A DNA stretch of 64,000 bases. Origin: Pedobacter ghigonis (GTDB taxonomy: Bacteria; Bacteroidota; Bacteroidia; Sphingobacteriales; Sphingobacteriaceae). The stretch lies in the NCBI RefSeq assembly GCF_903166585.1, contig NZ_CAESCM010000001.1, positions 441,079 through 505,078 of the forward strand, in the 5' to 3' direction. Below the pieces are notes generated by a model. It was not told the origin of the DNA. It ran no database searches and saw nothing but the letters and a program-made list of their open reading frames with translations. Below, piece after piece: positions 44,312 through 54,623 of the stretch (its first letter is position 1; the number at the start of each line of letters is the position of its first letter). Position numbers and translations under genes: made by a program.

Positions 44312-45013
44312 TTAATAGGTAATTTTAGCTACCGGTGTGAAAATCAAATCGTCTACCCCTGCAATTTTTACCCCAATCCTGGCAAAAACATAATTTTGTG
44401 CAGGTACAATTCCGGGTATGGTTACACTTGTATTCAGGTTATTCAAATCGGCAATGGCCGCACCTCTAAGCTCCTGCACAGCAATGTTATTACCACCATC
44501 TACAAACTGTGTTTTATTGATGTAGAGCGATACGCTTTCCACATCTTTTGCATTGGCATCGGTAATAATTTTTTCGAGCTTGCAGAAACCATTTACCTTG
44601 CCCGTAGCTGCAGTTAAGGTTGCACCACGGATCATGTAATAAGGTGTTACTTCGATATCCATGGTTTTGCTGCCACTAATGTTTACCGCAATGGTATCTT
44701 GCTTGCCCGCAGCATTCTTTTTCCATAAAAAAGGTCCCTGGTTAGCCGAAAAAACAAGTTTATAGTTGCCATCAAATAGTTTGGCCGAATAGCCTCCCTC
44801 CTGGTTTACATTTACATTGAGCGCCGAATAGTTACCAAAGCCCGACTGCCAGAGTTCGAAATTTACCTGACCGTATTGTACATTAATGGGCTCTCCTTTG
44901 TACACAATCCTACCTGTAAAATCGGCCTGGGGTGCATCGTAATTATCTTTTTTACATGCGGAGAATAATACGGCTATAATTGCCCCTGCTATGAAATAAA
45001 ATCTATTTTTCAT
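44312..45013 (-). CDS. DUF3823-type surface lipoprotein
   Basis: The 233-aa protein has a lipobox (IIAVLFSACKKDNYD, Cys20). The mature part begins DFTGRIVYKGEPINVQYGQVNFELWQ, the signature of the DUF3823 family, which carries one or two Ig/transthyretin-like domains. These proteins follow SusD in many Bacteroidota loci and are thought to be surface glycan-binding proteins. It starts 12 nt after the SusD gene. Confidence 0.85.
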   Translation of the reverse strand: MKNRFYFIAGAIIAVLFSACKKDNYDAPQADFTGRIVYKGEPINVQYGQVNFELWQSGFGNYSALNVNVNQEGGYSAKLFDGNYKLVFSANQGPFLWKKNAAGKQDTIAVNISGSKTMDIEVTPYYMIRGATLTAATGKVNGFCKLEKIITDANAKDVESVSLYINKTQFVDGGNNIAVQELRGAAIADLNNLNTSVTIPGIVPAQNYVFARIGVKIAGVDDLIFTPVAKITY

Positions 45014-45025
45014 ATCTGTATCTGA

Positions 45026-46930
45026 TTATTGATTAGGGTTTCTGATAATTTTTGGATTACCGTTTAATACATCCTGTCCTATTGAAGAATAATAGTTACC
45101 AATGCGGAAACGATGTGCTGCTGTAACGCGGCTGGGTTTAATTACTTTAAAAACATATTTTAAGTGGTTGGCATTGCCCGGGTTGTAATATTTATAAGGC
45201 CATAAACCAAAAACCTGGGTGCTGGTACGTGTTGCACTGCCAATATTGGTGGCGTTGGTAAAATCGGCGGCCGACATGTTACTGCCGTTCCACACTTTAT
45301 CGGCGAGTCTCCAGCGTTTCATATCCCAAAGCTGTTGTCCTTCAAAAGCAAACTCTACTTTACGCTCGTGTACAATCCTATCAAAAGTAATCTGCGCCGG
45401 TGTTAAAGCTGTGGTTAATCCTGCACGGTCACGTACCGGTTTAATATAACCTGCTGCTGCACCCAAATCGCCCAATTCAAAAGCGGCTTCGGCTGCGTTT
45501 AACAATACTTCGGCATAGCGGTAACGGATCCACCATACATCGCTACGGGTACCAATCTGCCCCGAACCTGTTGCCGGATCTAAATATTTACGCACATAAA
45601 ATCCCGATTGTGCACTGAATTCCAAACCATCAACAGGTCCGTCTTTTCCCACTACCTGCACCGATGCGGGGTTATCAGGCAAAACTTTATCCTTCGTTTG
45701 CCCGAAATTATCGCCGGTAATGATGGTTCCGTTGGCCAACTGGTAACCTGCCCAGATATCAACTGTTTTGCCTTTAAATTGCGTTCCAGGAAGGATTACA
45801 GTACCGGATAAACGCGCATCACGGCCAGCAAAGATATCGGTGATATTGGTATAGTAAACCGGATTTCCGCCTGCATCAACCGAAGCCAGTGAAGCATAGC
45901 TGTTATCCAGCTTTTCGAAAGACTGAACCAGGTTTAAGGATGGATTTAACCTACCGCCCTGAGCTTCTTCTGCTGAAGAGCGAGGCTGGTTATCGATCGT
46001 AAAACCGTGTACTTTGTTGGTTTTCAATTTAAAATCCTTTGCGAAGATAACTTCAGGATTGCTGCCTTTATCAGTAAACAATGCCGCGAAATTATCAGAC
46101 AGGTTCGGGTTCTTTTGGTAAAGCGAATACTTACCGCCATCGATAATTTGTTTGGCCGCATTTAAGGCTTTAGTAAAATATCCATTGGCTAAAGTTGAAG
46201 AAATACCCACTTCACCACCCGGCAAGCTTAACTGTGAATTGCTGTATTTAGCTATTGAACCGGCATATAAAGCGGCCCTGGTTTCCATAGCCAATGCAGC
46301 AGCTTTGGTAGCCCTGCTTTTTACGGTTGCATCATCGGGCAATATGGCTTTAACAGCCTCCAGTTCGGCAATTACGAAATCATAAATTTCGGTTTCTTTT
46401 GCCCTTGCATATTGCAGGTAGCTTGGGTTGCCGCTGTAATCGTAATCTAAAGGCACAGTGATTAAGGGCACACCGCCCATGCGTTTTACCATTTCGAAAT
46501 ATACACCAGCCCTGATAAAACGTGCTTCGGCCAGAAAACGGTCGCGGTCTGTTGCTTTTAACTGGGTAGATTCCTGCCCACGTTTAATAAACATGTTTAA
46601 ATCTCTGATAAAACCATAAACACCCATATCCCAGTATCTCCAGGCATCGTAGCCATATTCTAAATTCTGGTGACGGAAATAATCGCCCCCTGCCGAGGCA
46701 AAACCCTCGTCGAAATCGGCAAAAAGCCACCACGATTCGATACGCTGAAAATCAGGGTAACGATCGTACAAATCGCCCACTACGGTAAGTACCAGATTGG
46801 GGTCTTTCCAAACCGCATCAATGGGCAGGGTACTGGTAGGTTGTTTATCTAAAAATTCTGAATCTTTTTTGCATGACTGGCCAAAACTTAAACAGGCTAT
46901 GGCAGCAAATGCGTATATATATTTTTTCAT
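45026..46930 (-). CDS. SusD/RagB-family outer-membrane lipoprotein
   Basis: I choose the ATG at 46930 (MKKYIYAFAAIACLSFGQSC), which gives a standard lipoprotein signal with Cys20. An ATG at 46948, one nt after the SusC stop, is a possible coupled start. The protein has the SusD helical fold with TPR-like helices (RDRFLAEARFIRAGVYFEMV, GVPLITVPLDY) and the C-terminal FDRIVHERKVEFAFEGQQLWDMKRW block. It caps the SusC channel and captures the oligosaccharide at the cell surface. Confidence 0.95.
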   Translation of the reverse strand: MKKYIYAFAAIACLSFGQSCKKDSEFLDKQPTSTLPIDAVWKDPNLVLTVVGDLYDRYPDFQRIESWWLFADFDEGFASAGGDYFRHQNLEYGYDAWRYWDMGVYGFIRDLNMFIKRGQESTQLKATDRDRFLAEARFIRAGVYFEMVKRMGGVPLITVPLDYDYSGNPSYLQYARAKETEIYDFVIAELEAVKAILPDDATVKSRATKAAALAMETRAALYAGSIAKYSNSQLSLPGGEVGISSTLANGYFTKALNAAKQIIDGGKYSLYQKNPNLSDNFAALFTDKGSNPEVIFAKDFKLKTNKVHGFTIDNQPRSSAEEAQGGRLNPSLNLVQSFEKLDNSYASLASVDAGGNPVYYTNITDIFAGRDARLSGTVILPGTQFKGKTVDIWAGYQLANGTIITGDNFGQTKDKVLPDNPASVQVVGKDGPVDGLEFSAQSGFYVRKYLDPATGSGQIGTRSDVWWIRYRYAEVLLNAAEAAFELGDLGAAAGYIKPVRDRAGLTTALTPAQITFDRIVHERKVEFAFEGQQLWDMKRWRLADKVWNGSNMSAADFTNATNIGSATRTSTQVFGLWPYKYYNPGNANHLKYVFKVIKPSRVTAAHRFRIGNYYSSIGQDVLNGNPKIIRNPNQ

Positions 46931-46949
46931 CTGACTGGTCTTTTTCATG

Positions 46950-49900
46950 TTACAACGTTAATTTAATACCGATGTTAAAAAACTTGTTTTGTGGATATTG
47001 CAATCCATTATCATCAGCAATTTCGGGGTCTACGCCATAATCTTTCAGGTTGTCGATAGAGAAAAGGTTATATCCGTTTACATATACCCGTGCATTCTGG
47101 ATCTTGATTTTTTCGGCCCATCTTTTTGGCAGCGTATAACCCAGCTCGAGTGTACGTGCCCTTAAATAGCGTACATTGTGCAACCAGAAAGTAGAATTGC
47201 GGTTATTATTACTGTGGTCGCGATCGTTGAAGCGAAGCGCCGGATATTTACCTGCCACCCATGGGCTATTCAGGTTAAAAGGATCGGTACGGTGCCAGCT
47301 GTCATCAGCAAAGTTCTGCAACAAGGCTCCACCGTTCTGGAAAGCCCAGCGTTGCTCCCAGTTCTGGTTCCACGAGTACATGGCACCTCCTGAGAAATCT
47401 GCTGTAAAATCGAAGTTTTTGTAAGAACCGCCTAAAGTAAAACCGAAGCCAATGTTTGGTTGCCCGGTAGTGGTGTAACCAATAGGTCTTTCGTCTAGAC
47501 CGTCAATAATTCCATCACCGTTCTGATCTTTGTAAATTAAATCGCCCGGTAATAAAGAACGGTTTCCTTTTCCATCAATATTCACTTTGTAATTATTGAT
47601 CTCATCAAAGCTCTGGAACTGTCCGGTTACTTCGTAGCCCCAGAATATATTGGTATAGCGATCGGTTCCGTTATTTCTATAATTATCCCACGAGTTTCCG
47701 TAACGTGGTTTATATTGTTCCAGGAACTTTCTTCTGCTGATAGAGAAGTTACCGCCCACATTGTAATTAAACTCGCCAATTTTATCGCGGTAATTTAATG
47801 AAAACTCACCTCCGTACTGTGCATCACTTTCCAGGTTTTCTCTGGCCAGTGGATAGCCCAGCTCGATTGGTACCACCACATCATTTTTAACGGCCATTAA
47901 GCCGGTACGCTTTCTGTAAAAGTAATCGGCTGTTCCCGATAGTTTTCCACCGAACATGTTAAAGTCTAAACCGATATCGGTAATTTTACTCTTAAACCAG
48001 GTTAGATTATTGATAATCGGGCCTTTATCTCTCGATGTGGTAATGGTTTTTCCATCCAGAATGGCAGTACCCTGATTGTAGTTGTAACCCGGAATGTAAG
48101 CGAAAGGATCGATACCCAGGTCATCATCTCCCAGCACACCATAAGAAGCGCGGAGTTTCAAATCTGTAAGGATATTGCTTTCACCCAAAAGCGATTTCAT
48201 AAACTGCTCTTGTGTAATTCTCCATCCAATAGATGCGGAAGGGAAATAACCTACCCGTCTGTCAGGTGCAAATTTCCATGAGGCATCTCTACGGCCCGAA
48301 AGCTCGAGGTAATATTTATTGTCGTAATTGTAGTTTAACCTGGCTACGTAACCAATACGGGCCTGTTCTTCCTGTATGTCGGCAAAATCCTGTCCGTCCA
48401 TATCGGCAAACTGCAATACCGGTAAAATATTGGTTTGCGGTACCGCATGCTGGAAGGTGTAGGTTCTGAAACGGTCTAAACGTTCAGCTACCAACACGCC
48501 TCCTACGGTATGCTTGCCAAAAGTACTGTTATAATTCGCCTGAATCTGGTAGGTATTGGTGTAAATTTTCTCATTCCTACGCTCACGGTAAGGGTTTGAA
48601 CTACCTACTTTTTCTTCATAAACAGCAGTTTCAGGGTGGTAAGTGTACACATTATAGGTGTACTCATGTCCGTTGATAATATTGTCGGCAATATAGTAAG
48701 AGTAAAGACCTTTTATTTCCAGTCCTTTTATTGGCGTATCGTAACTTGCCGATAAATTGGTTTGCAATACACGCCAATCCGATTTCCAGTAGCCGGTTAA
48801 AGCTTTGCTCTGTACGGCAAACTGTTCGGTGTTGTGGCCAATATCATTCGGGTAGTTCGGGTTACCATTGGCATAAGCCTGCTCAGTTGGGCGGTTACGC
48901 AATAAGGCAAAACGTGCTGCCCAGTAATCATCGCCACCTGGTACTCCGGGCTGGTCGCGGCTTTCGATACGACCGTTAATTAACATACCTACCTTAAAGC
49001 GGTTGGTAATTTTAGCTTCAATATTACTTTGGATATTGGTACGGTTAAATTCGAATTCTCTTGAAGTTCCGTACACCCCTTTCTGATCTAAGCGGGTAGC
49101 CGAGAAGTAATAGTTTACCTTATCACTTCCGCCCGATGCACTTAAGTTAACTGAAGTTTGTGGTGCGTTTGGTGCGATAATAATATCTTTCCAATTCTGA
49201 CTCTGGTAACCATATTCGGTTCCGGCTTTCCATTTATCGAGCTCTGCCTGTGTAATATTTGTTGTACCATTCTGGTTCATTTCAGCAGTTGCCTTACCCA
49301 GCATCCACTGATAAGCATCGGTGGTTTCAGGAAAACGCACCCAGTTTTGCCAGCCAGTGTAGGCATCAACACTAAAAGTATTGCGGGTATCGTTTTTACC
49401 TCTTTTGGTGGTTACTAAAACTACCCCGTTGGCTGCACGGCTACCATAAATAGCGGCCGATGCATCTTTTAACACACTGATCGATTCGATATCGTTTGGC
49501 GAAATGTTATTGAACTGGCCTGCATCCTGCTGGATCCCGTCAATTACATACAATGGGTTACCCATGTTACGGATCTGGATATTGGCCGATGCCCCTGGTC
49601 TTCCATCGGGCATACGGAACGATACTCCGGGTAATTTACCTGCAAGCCCGGTACTTACGGTAGAACCGCCATGTACTTTTTCCAGATCTTTGCTGCTGAT
49701 GGAAGAAATGGCACCGGTAATGGCTTCTTTCTTCTGCGTGTTGTAACCTACCACAATCACTTCCGAAAGATCATTATTGGAAGGCTTAAGTTTAACATTA
49801 ACCTGCGAACGGCCGGCTAGGGCAACTTCCTGGTTGATATAGCCCACATAAATAAAAATCAGTGTTGCATTTTTATCAGCCACCTGAATTTTATACTTAC

Positions 49901-50153
49901 CATCGCCATCGGTAGTAGCGCCTGTATTGGTACCCTTAATTTTTATACTTGCACCAATAACGGTTTCGCCCTTTTCGTCGGTTACGGTACCGGTAACGGT
50001 AGCTTTCTCCTGCGCCCGGAGCTGCAATGAAAGTAAAATCAGGGCAAATGAGGCGAAAATAACTGCTTGTACTTTGCGTTTCAAAAATAACTTTTGAAGC
50101 AAGTACCAATCGCGGCAGACTATGCTGCCAGAAGAGTGTAGACTTCTTTTCAT
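46950..50153 (-). CDS. SusC/RagA-family TonB-linked outer-membrane transporter
   Basis: The likely start is the ATG at 50153 (MKRSLHSSGSIVCRDWYLL); the frame extends 16 codons further. The N-terminus has a signal peptide ending LQLRAQ and a CarboxypepD_reg domain (ATVTGTVTDEKGETVIGASI). A TonB-box-like EVIVVGYNTQKK follows, then the plug (PLYVIDGIQQD, SISVLKDASAAIYGSRAANG) and a large barrel. With SusD it forms the import complex for the glycan. It is first in the minus-strand operon after a divergent intergenic gap of about 130 nt. Confidence 0.95.
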   Translation of the reverse strand: MKRSLHSSGSIVCRDWYLLQKLFLKRKVQAVIFASFALILLSLQLRAQEKATVTGTVTDEKGETVIGASIKIKGTNTGATTDGDGKYKIQVADKNATLIFIYVGYINQEVALAGRSQVNVKLKPSNNDLSEVIVVGYNTQKKEAITGAISSISSKDLEKVHGGSTVSTGLAGKLPGVSFRMPDGRPGASANIQIRNMGNPLYVIDGIQQDAGQFNNISPNDIESISVLKDASAAIYGSRAANGVVLVTTKRGKNDTRNTFSVDAYTGWQNWVRFPETTDAYQWMLGKATAEMNQNGTTNITQAELDKWKAGTEYGYQSQNWKDIIIAPNAPQTSVNLSASGGSDKVNYYFSATRLDQKGVYGTSREFEFNRTNIQSNIEAKITNRFKVGMLINGRIESRDQPGVPGGDDYWAARFALLRNRPTEQAYANGNPNYPNDIGHNTEQFAVQSKALTGYWKSDWRVLQTNLSASYDTPIKGLEIKGLYSYYIADNIINGHEYTYNVYTYHPETAVYEEKVGSSNPYRERRNEKIYTNTYQIQANYNSTFGKHTVGGVLVAERLDRFRTYTFQHAVPQTNILPVLQFADMDGQDFADIQEEQARIGYVARLNYNYDNKYYLELSGRRDASWKFAPDRRVGYFPSASIGWRITQEQFMKSLLGESNILTDLKLRASYGVLGDDDLGIDPFAYIPGYNYNQGTAILDGKTITTSRDKGPIINNLTWFKSKITDIGLDFNMFGGKLSGTADYFYRKRTGLMAVKNDVVVPIELGYPLARENLESDAQYGGEFSLNYRDKIGEFNYNVGGNFSISRRKFLEQYKPRYGNSWDNYRNNGTDRYTNIFWGYEVTGQFQSFDEINNYKVNIDGKGNRSLLPGDLIYKDQNGDGIIDGLDERPIGYTTTGQPNIGFGFTLGGSYKNFDFTADFSGGAMYSWNQNWEQRWAFQNGGALLQNFADDSWHRTDPFNLNSPWVAGKYPALRFNDRDHSNNNRNSTFWLHNVRYLRARTLELGYTLPKRWAEKIKIQNARVYVNGYNLFSIDNLKDYGVDPEIADDNGLQYPQNKFFNIGIKLTL

Positions 50154-50287
50154 AAGAGGTTTAGTAATTTGGTTAGTTTGTGATAAAGGCGTGTACACCA
50201 TTTATCTATTCAAAGATTGGCTTTTTACACACTGGGTGGGCTGGCACTTTGTATCAATCTTTCTGCAATTTGTCTCGTTTTATCGAT

Positions 50288-51304
50288 TTAGTAAGCTGGC
50301 AGATAAAAGTCAAATGGTTTATCGCGGTCGCAAACCAGGGTACCATCTTTAAATTCAAGTTCGGCTACATGTATAGATGTGCGTTTGTTTGAGTACGAAA
50401 ATGCACCGTCGGCATCAAGCGTACCCTCGAAATGTACTTTTCTTCCCGGATGGGTAAAATAAAAGATATAAGCCTTATTACCGATTACCTGTACATCGGC
50501 ATGCGCACCTGTAGGTGTATCTTCTAGCCTGTGGCCGGGCACATCGAGCACTAAGCCTTGTTTTTCCCAACTTTTGCCATCTTTAGAGCGGTAAATACGC
50601 TGTCCGTGCCACTCGTCGGTAATCATCCAGTACCAGTTGTTAAAAAAGAAAGCTTTTGCACCTTCGTGTGGTGCCCCGCCAATAGCCGGCTCGCTTTGTG
50701 CGGTCCAGTGCTGCAAATCATTGCTTTCGGCAGTCATGGTAATGCTGCCTTTCGAACTGTCTTTGTACCACATGTGCCACTTACCATCGGGCATCTTTAA
50801 CAATGTCGGATCGATAACGTGGTCAGAATTAAGAGAGATAAAACCTTTGTATTTCCATTTCCACAGGTTTTTACTGGTGTAGTGTGCTATTTTTGCCGTA
50901 CCTCCCCAATGGTTGCGTACCCCCTCAATATAAGCCAGGTACATGTGGTACACCCCTTTTTCATAAATCACATCAGGGGCCCAAAAGGTATTTACACCCG
51001 GTTCGAAATCCAGGTCGAGTGCGCCTTTATATACAAAAGTTTTTCCGTTATCGGCACTTGTGGCTACGCCGATATTGGTGCCGTAACAGAAGGCTACGTC
51101 GCTGGTTTGGGCATTTGCCCTGCGTTGGGTGTAAAGCATCCACCAGCTTTTTTCAGCATGGTTATACACCATAACCGGATCGGCAGCCCCGTCGTAAACC
51201 GGATCGCGGTATAGCGGAGAGGGCGCAATGCGCAGTTGTTGTGCGGTTGCTGAAAGCGATAAAATGAGCAGGATGGATAAACTTAAAGCTTTAATATTTT
51301 TCAC
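50288..51304 (-). CDS. Five-bladed propeller glycoside hydrolase (GH43/GH117-like)
   Basis: No ATG suits the signal peptide; a GTG at 51304 (reading KNIKALSLSILLILSLSATA after the start) is the best start, since the frame from 51376 adds 24 unrelated residues. The propeller has a GH43-like triad: Asp in YDGAADPVMVYNH, Asp in DHVIDPTLLKMPDGKW and Glu in GGAPHEGAKAFFFNN. It belongs to the GH43/62/117-type fold, but I cannot fix the family. It is transcribed with the SusC operon or just ahead of it (134 nt gap) and divergently from the sensor kinase. Confidence 0.8.
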   Translation of the reverse strand: MKNIKALSLSILLILSLSATAQQLRIAPSPLYRDPVYDGAADPVMVYNHAEKSWWMLYTQRRANAQTSDVAFCYGTNIGVATSADNGKTFVYKGALDLDFEPGVNTFWAPDVIYEKGVYHMYLAYIEGVRNHWGGTAKIAHYTSKNLWKWKYKGFISLNSDHVIDPTLLKMPDGKWHMWYKDSSKGSITMTAESNDLQHWTAQSEPAIGGAPHEGAKAFFFNNWYWMITDEWHGQRIYRSKDGKSWEKQGLVLDVPGHRLEDTPTGAHADVQVIGNKAYIFYFTHPGRKVHFEGTLDADGAFSYSNKRTSIHVAELEFKDGTLVCDRDKPFDFYLPAY

Positions 51305-51398
51305 TTCTGGAATGATTTGGTTAGCAGACTGCAAATAATAGCATTTGCCCCACTGCACAAAACCGATATGTCTCAATCTTTCTACTTATCTGCTCAAA

Positions 51399-51431
51399 TT
51401 GTGAAATCAAGGCATTTCTTTAATATATTTG
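51399..51431 (+). promoter_or_regulatory. Promoter of the saccharide sensor kinase
   Basis: TTG (51399-51401), 22 nt, then a perfect TATATTTG (51424-51431). Transcription would begin near 51436, about 17 nt before the TTG start codon at 51453. The box overlaps the alternative TTG at 51429 and so excludes it. Confidence 0.65.
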
Positions 51432-51452
51432 ATCCTGCTGACCAAAATTCAC

Positions 51453-54400
51453 TTGAAAAAACTTTTCATCCTTTTTCTGTTTCTGTTTACAGCCAATATA
51501 CTGCTGGCCCAGCCCTACTATTTCAGGCGATACCAGGTAGAAAACGGCTTATCGAACAACACTGCATTTTGCAGCGTACAAGATGCAAACGGATTTATGT
51601 GGTTTGGTACCAAAGATGGCCTCAACCGTTTTGATGGCTATAGCTTTAAAACCTACCGGCACGATGCCGACCAACCGGGCAGCTTGGGTAACGATCTCAT
51701 TTATGCATTGCATCATGATGATAAAACCCTGTGGGTAGGCACCAACGATGGCGTTTATCAGTACAATCCGTTAAATGAAAGCTTTAGCTCCATTAAGGCT
51801 ACAAAAGGCATGCGTATTATCGACCTTGGCAGCGATAACAAAGGAAATTTATGGGTGCTCTCCTCGTTCAAAATCTATCTTTACAACAAAAAAAATAAAA
51901 CCACCACAGCTTTTACCACCAATGCCCCATTCGATGCCTCGTCTGTAGCGGTACTTAAAAACGGGAGCATATGGATCAGCACCGGTCGTGGTACGGTTGA
52001 AAAGTACAACCCGCAACACAACAATTTTCAAAGCTTTAACATTAACGGTAAAGATAAAAAGCCCGAATATGGCTGGGTGGCCAAAATTGCCGAAACCACC
52101 AAAGGCGAGCTGTTGATTGGTACCACCAACCAGGGCATTAAACTGTTTAACCCGGTTACGCTGCAATCTAAAGATCTGCTGAGGCTAAACAGCGATAAAA
52201 CGCCCATATTTGTTCGCGACATTAAACAAGTGGCCGGCCACGAATTCTGGATCGGTACCGAATCGGGCATTTATGTGTACAACGATGAAACCGGCCAGAT
52301 CAACCACATTACCAAACAGTATAACAACGATTATTCGTTAAGTGATAATGCCATTTACACCATTTGTGCCGATCGGGAAGGAGGCGTATGGACGGGCTCC
52401 TATTTTGGTGGTGTTAACTACTATTCAAGTCATACCTCATTCTTTACCAAGTATTTCCCTCAAGAAGGCCGCAATGCGATCAGCGGAAGTGATGTAAGGG
52501 AAATTACAAAAGATAAGGCAGGCAATTTCTGGATCGGAACAGAAGATGCAGGCTTAAACAAACTCGATAGCCAAACCGGCACCTTTAAACATTTCCTGCC
52601 CGATGGGAAAAAGGGTAGCATCGCTTATTCCAATATCCATGGCTTGCTGGTAGATGGCGATAAACTTTGGGTTGGTACTTTTGAGCATGGGTTGGATCTC
52701 TTTGACCTGAAAAGTGAAAAGGTTATTAAACATTACCAGGCAGGTGTGGGAAATGCCCTGCGTACCAATTTTATTGTTACTTTTTGCAGAACGCGTGCCG
52801 GCGAAATTATTGTCGCCACCATTAACGGCATTTACCGCTACAACCGCAAGAAAGACGATTTTGAACCCATACCCGATTTACCTTTTATTTTTTACGATTC
52901 GGTTATCGAAGATCATGCAGGCAATATCTGGGCCGGCAGTTTTAACGATGGTGTGTATTGTTTTAACTTATCGAAACCGGGATTCAAAAATTACCGTAAC
53001 AAACCCAGCGATCCTGGCAGCTTAAGCCACAATACCGTAAACAGCGTTTTTGAAGATAGCCATAAAAACATCTGGATAACTACCGATGGTGGCGGGATTT
53101 GTAAGTTTGATGCCAAAACACAGCAGTTTAAACGCTATGGCAGCAAAAACGGTTTCCCGAGCAATTATCTTTTCCGCATTGCTGAAGATACCAGCCATCA
53201 ATTCTGGATCAGCAGTACGCGGGGCCTTATCCATTTCGACCCGGCTACAGGCCTGAGTAAAACTTACACCAAGGCGAACGGATTGCTTACCGATCAGTTT
53301 AACTACAATTCGGCTTACCAGGATACCGATGGTCGGCTTTATTTCGGAAGCGTAAAAGGACTGGTTAGCTTCAACCCGACCAATTTTAGGACCAACTCTT
53401 ATGAAACACCTGTTTTTTTAACCGGCTTTCAGGTAAACAGCACCGAAATTGGCGTAAAAGGTGCCGATTCGGTGTTAAACAAATCAATTGTATATACCGA
53501 TACCATCGATTTAAATTATGACCAGTCTTCGTTCAGCATCGATTTTGCCGCTTTAAGCTACCTCTCTCCGGCCATGACCGAATATGCCTATAAAATGACA
53601 GGGCTTTATAAAGACTGGGAATATTTAAAAACAAACAGGAAGGTTTACTTTACCAAACTGGCTCCAGGTAAATATACTTTCGAGGTAAAAGCCATGGTAG
53701 AGGGCAGCAACAAATGGAGCAATAAAAATGTAAAGTTGCTGATCAGGATAAAACCACCTTTTTACCTGAGTCCGCTGGCTTATTTTATCTACCTGATTAG
53801 TACAGCGGCCATCATCTTGTATCTGGTTCGCCGTTACCACCTTAAAATTGCGCTCAAAAACAGTCGCCGCATGGAAGTTTTTGAACACGAAAAACAAAAG
53901 GAAGTGTACCAAGCCAAGATAGAATTTTTCACCAATGTAGCCCACGAAATCCGTACACCACTTACGCTGATTATCGGCCCGATGGAGAAACTGATTAAAC
54001 AGGCGCATGTGGTGCCCACCATCGAAAAGAACCTTAAAATAATGGGGCGAAATACCGACAGGCTGCTTAAATTAACCAACCAGCTGCTCGATTTCAGGAA
54101 AACCGAAACCAGCGATTTCTCGCTCAATTTTGTAAAGGCCAATATCCAGGAGATTCTGAAAGATGTTTTCCTGCAGTTTCAGCCTGCAGCAGAGCAAGAA
54201 AATATCAGTTACCGCATTAACCTACCCGATAAACCGCTTCATGCCTATATCGATGTGGAGGCTTTTTATAAAATCATCAGCAACCTGCTCGATAATGCGA
54301 TTAAATATGGAAAAACTACGGTAGAACTGGTTTTGGAACAGCCTGAGGACGAAGATAAGTTTAAGGTATTGGTAAAAAATGATGGCAGCCGTGTTCCGGT

Positions 54401-54623
54401 AGAACTTAAGGATAAAATATTTGAGCCCTTTTTCAGAGCCAAAGAAACCGAAATAAAAGCGGGTACGGGTATTGGCCTTTCCATCTCCAAATCCCTGGCC
54501 CAGCTGCATAGCGGCGAACTGTATTTTGATTTTAATCATAACGAATTTAATATATTTGTATTGGCGCTCCCCATCCATCAACTCATTGAATTTAACCTGA
54601 ACGGAAAATGGAAGAAACTGTAA
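51453..54623 (+). CDS. HTCS-type sensor histidine kinase
   Basis: I place the start at the TTG at 51453, giving KKLFILFLFLFTANILLA as a signal peptide; no ATG exists near the N-terminus. About 14 two-component propeller blades (to about residue 690: NGFMWFGTKDGLNRFDGYSF, GNLWVLSS, GNFWIGTEDAGL) build the periplasmic sensor. A Y_Y_Y domain (about 700-770), one membrane helix (FYLSPLAYFIYLISTAAIIL) and HisKA (VAHEIRTPLTLIIGP) follow. The HATPase domain carries NLLDNAIKYGK and GTGIGLSISK. It lacks the usual C-terminal receiver and AraC parts, which are in the overlapping next gene. It senses breakdown products of the glycan handled by the adjacent operon. Confidence 0.9.
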   Translation: MKKLFILFLFLFTANILLAQPYYFRRYQVENGLSNNTAFCSVQDANGFMWFGTKDGLNRFDGYSFKTYRHDADQPGSLGNDLIYALHHDDKTLWVGTNDGVYQYNPLNESFSSIKATKGMRIIDLGSDNKGNLWVLSSFKIYLYNKKNKTTTAFTTNAPFDASSVAVLKNGSIWISTGRGTVEKYNPQHNNFQSFNINGKDKKPEYGWVAKIAETTKGELLIGTTNQGIKLFNPVTLQSKDLLRLNSDKTPIFVRDIKQVAGHEFWIGTESGIYVYNDETGQINHITKQYNNDYSLSDNAIYTICADREGGVWTGSYFGGVNYYSSHTSFFTKYFPQEGRNAISGSDVREITKDKAGNFWIGTEDAGLNKLDSQTGTFKHFLPDGKKGSIAYSNIHGLLVDGDKLWVGTFEHGLDLFDLKSEKVIKHYQAGVGNALRTNFIVTFCRTRAGEIIVATINGIYRYNRKKDDFEPIPDLPFIFYDSVIEDHAGNIWAGSFNDGVYCFNLSKPGFKNYRNKPSDPGSLSHNTVNSVFEDSHKNIWITTDGGGICKFDAKTQQFKRYGSKNGFPSNYLFRIAEDTSHQFWISSTRGLIHFDPATGLSKTYTKANGLLTDQFNYNSAYQDTDGRLYFGSVKGLVSFNPTNFRTNSYETPVFLTGFQVNSTEIGVKGADSVLNKSIVYTDTIDLNYDQSSFSIDFAALSYLSPAMTEYAYKMTGLYKDWEYLKTNRKVYFTKLAPGKYTFEVKAMVEGSNKWSNKNVKLLIRIKPPFYLSPLAYFIYLISTAAIILYLVRRYHLKIALKNSRRMEVFEHEKQKEVYQAKIEFFTNVAHEIRTPLTLIIGPMEKLIKQAHVVPTIEKNLKIMGRNTDRLLKLTNQLLDFRKTETSDFSLNFVKANIQEILKDVFLQFQPAAEQENISYRINLPDKPLHAYIDVEAFYKIISNLLDNAIKYGKTTVELVLEQPEDEDKFKVLVKNDGSRVPVELKDKIFEPFFRAKETEIKAGTGIGLSISKSLAQLHSGELYFDFNHNEFNIFVLALPIHQLIEFNLNGKWKKL

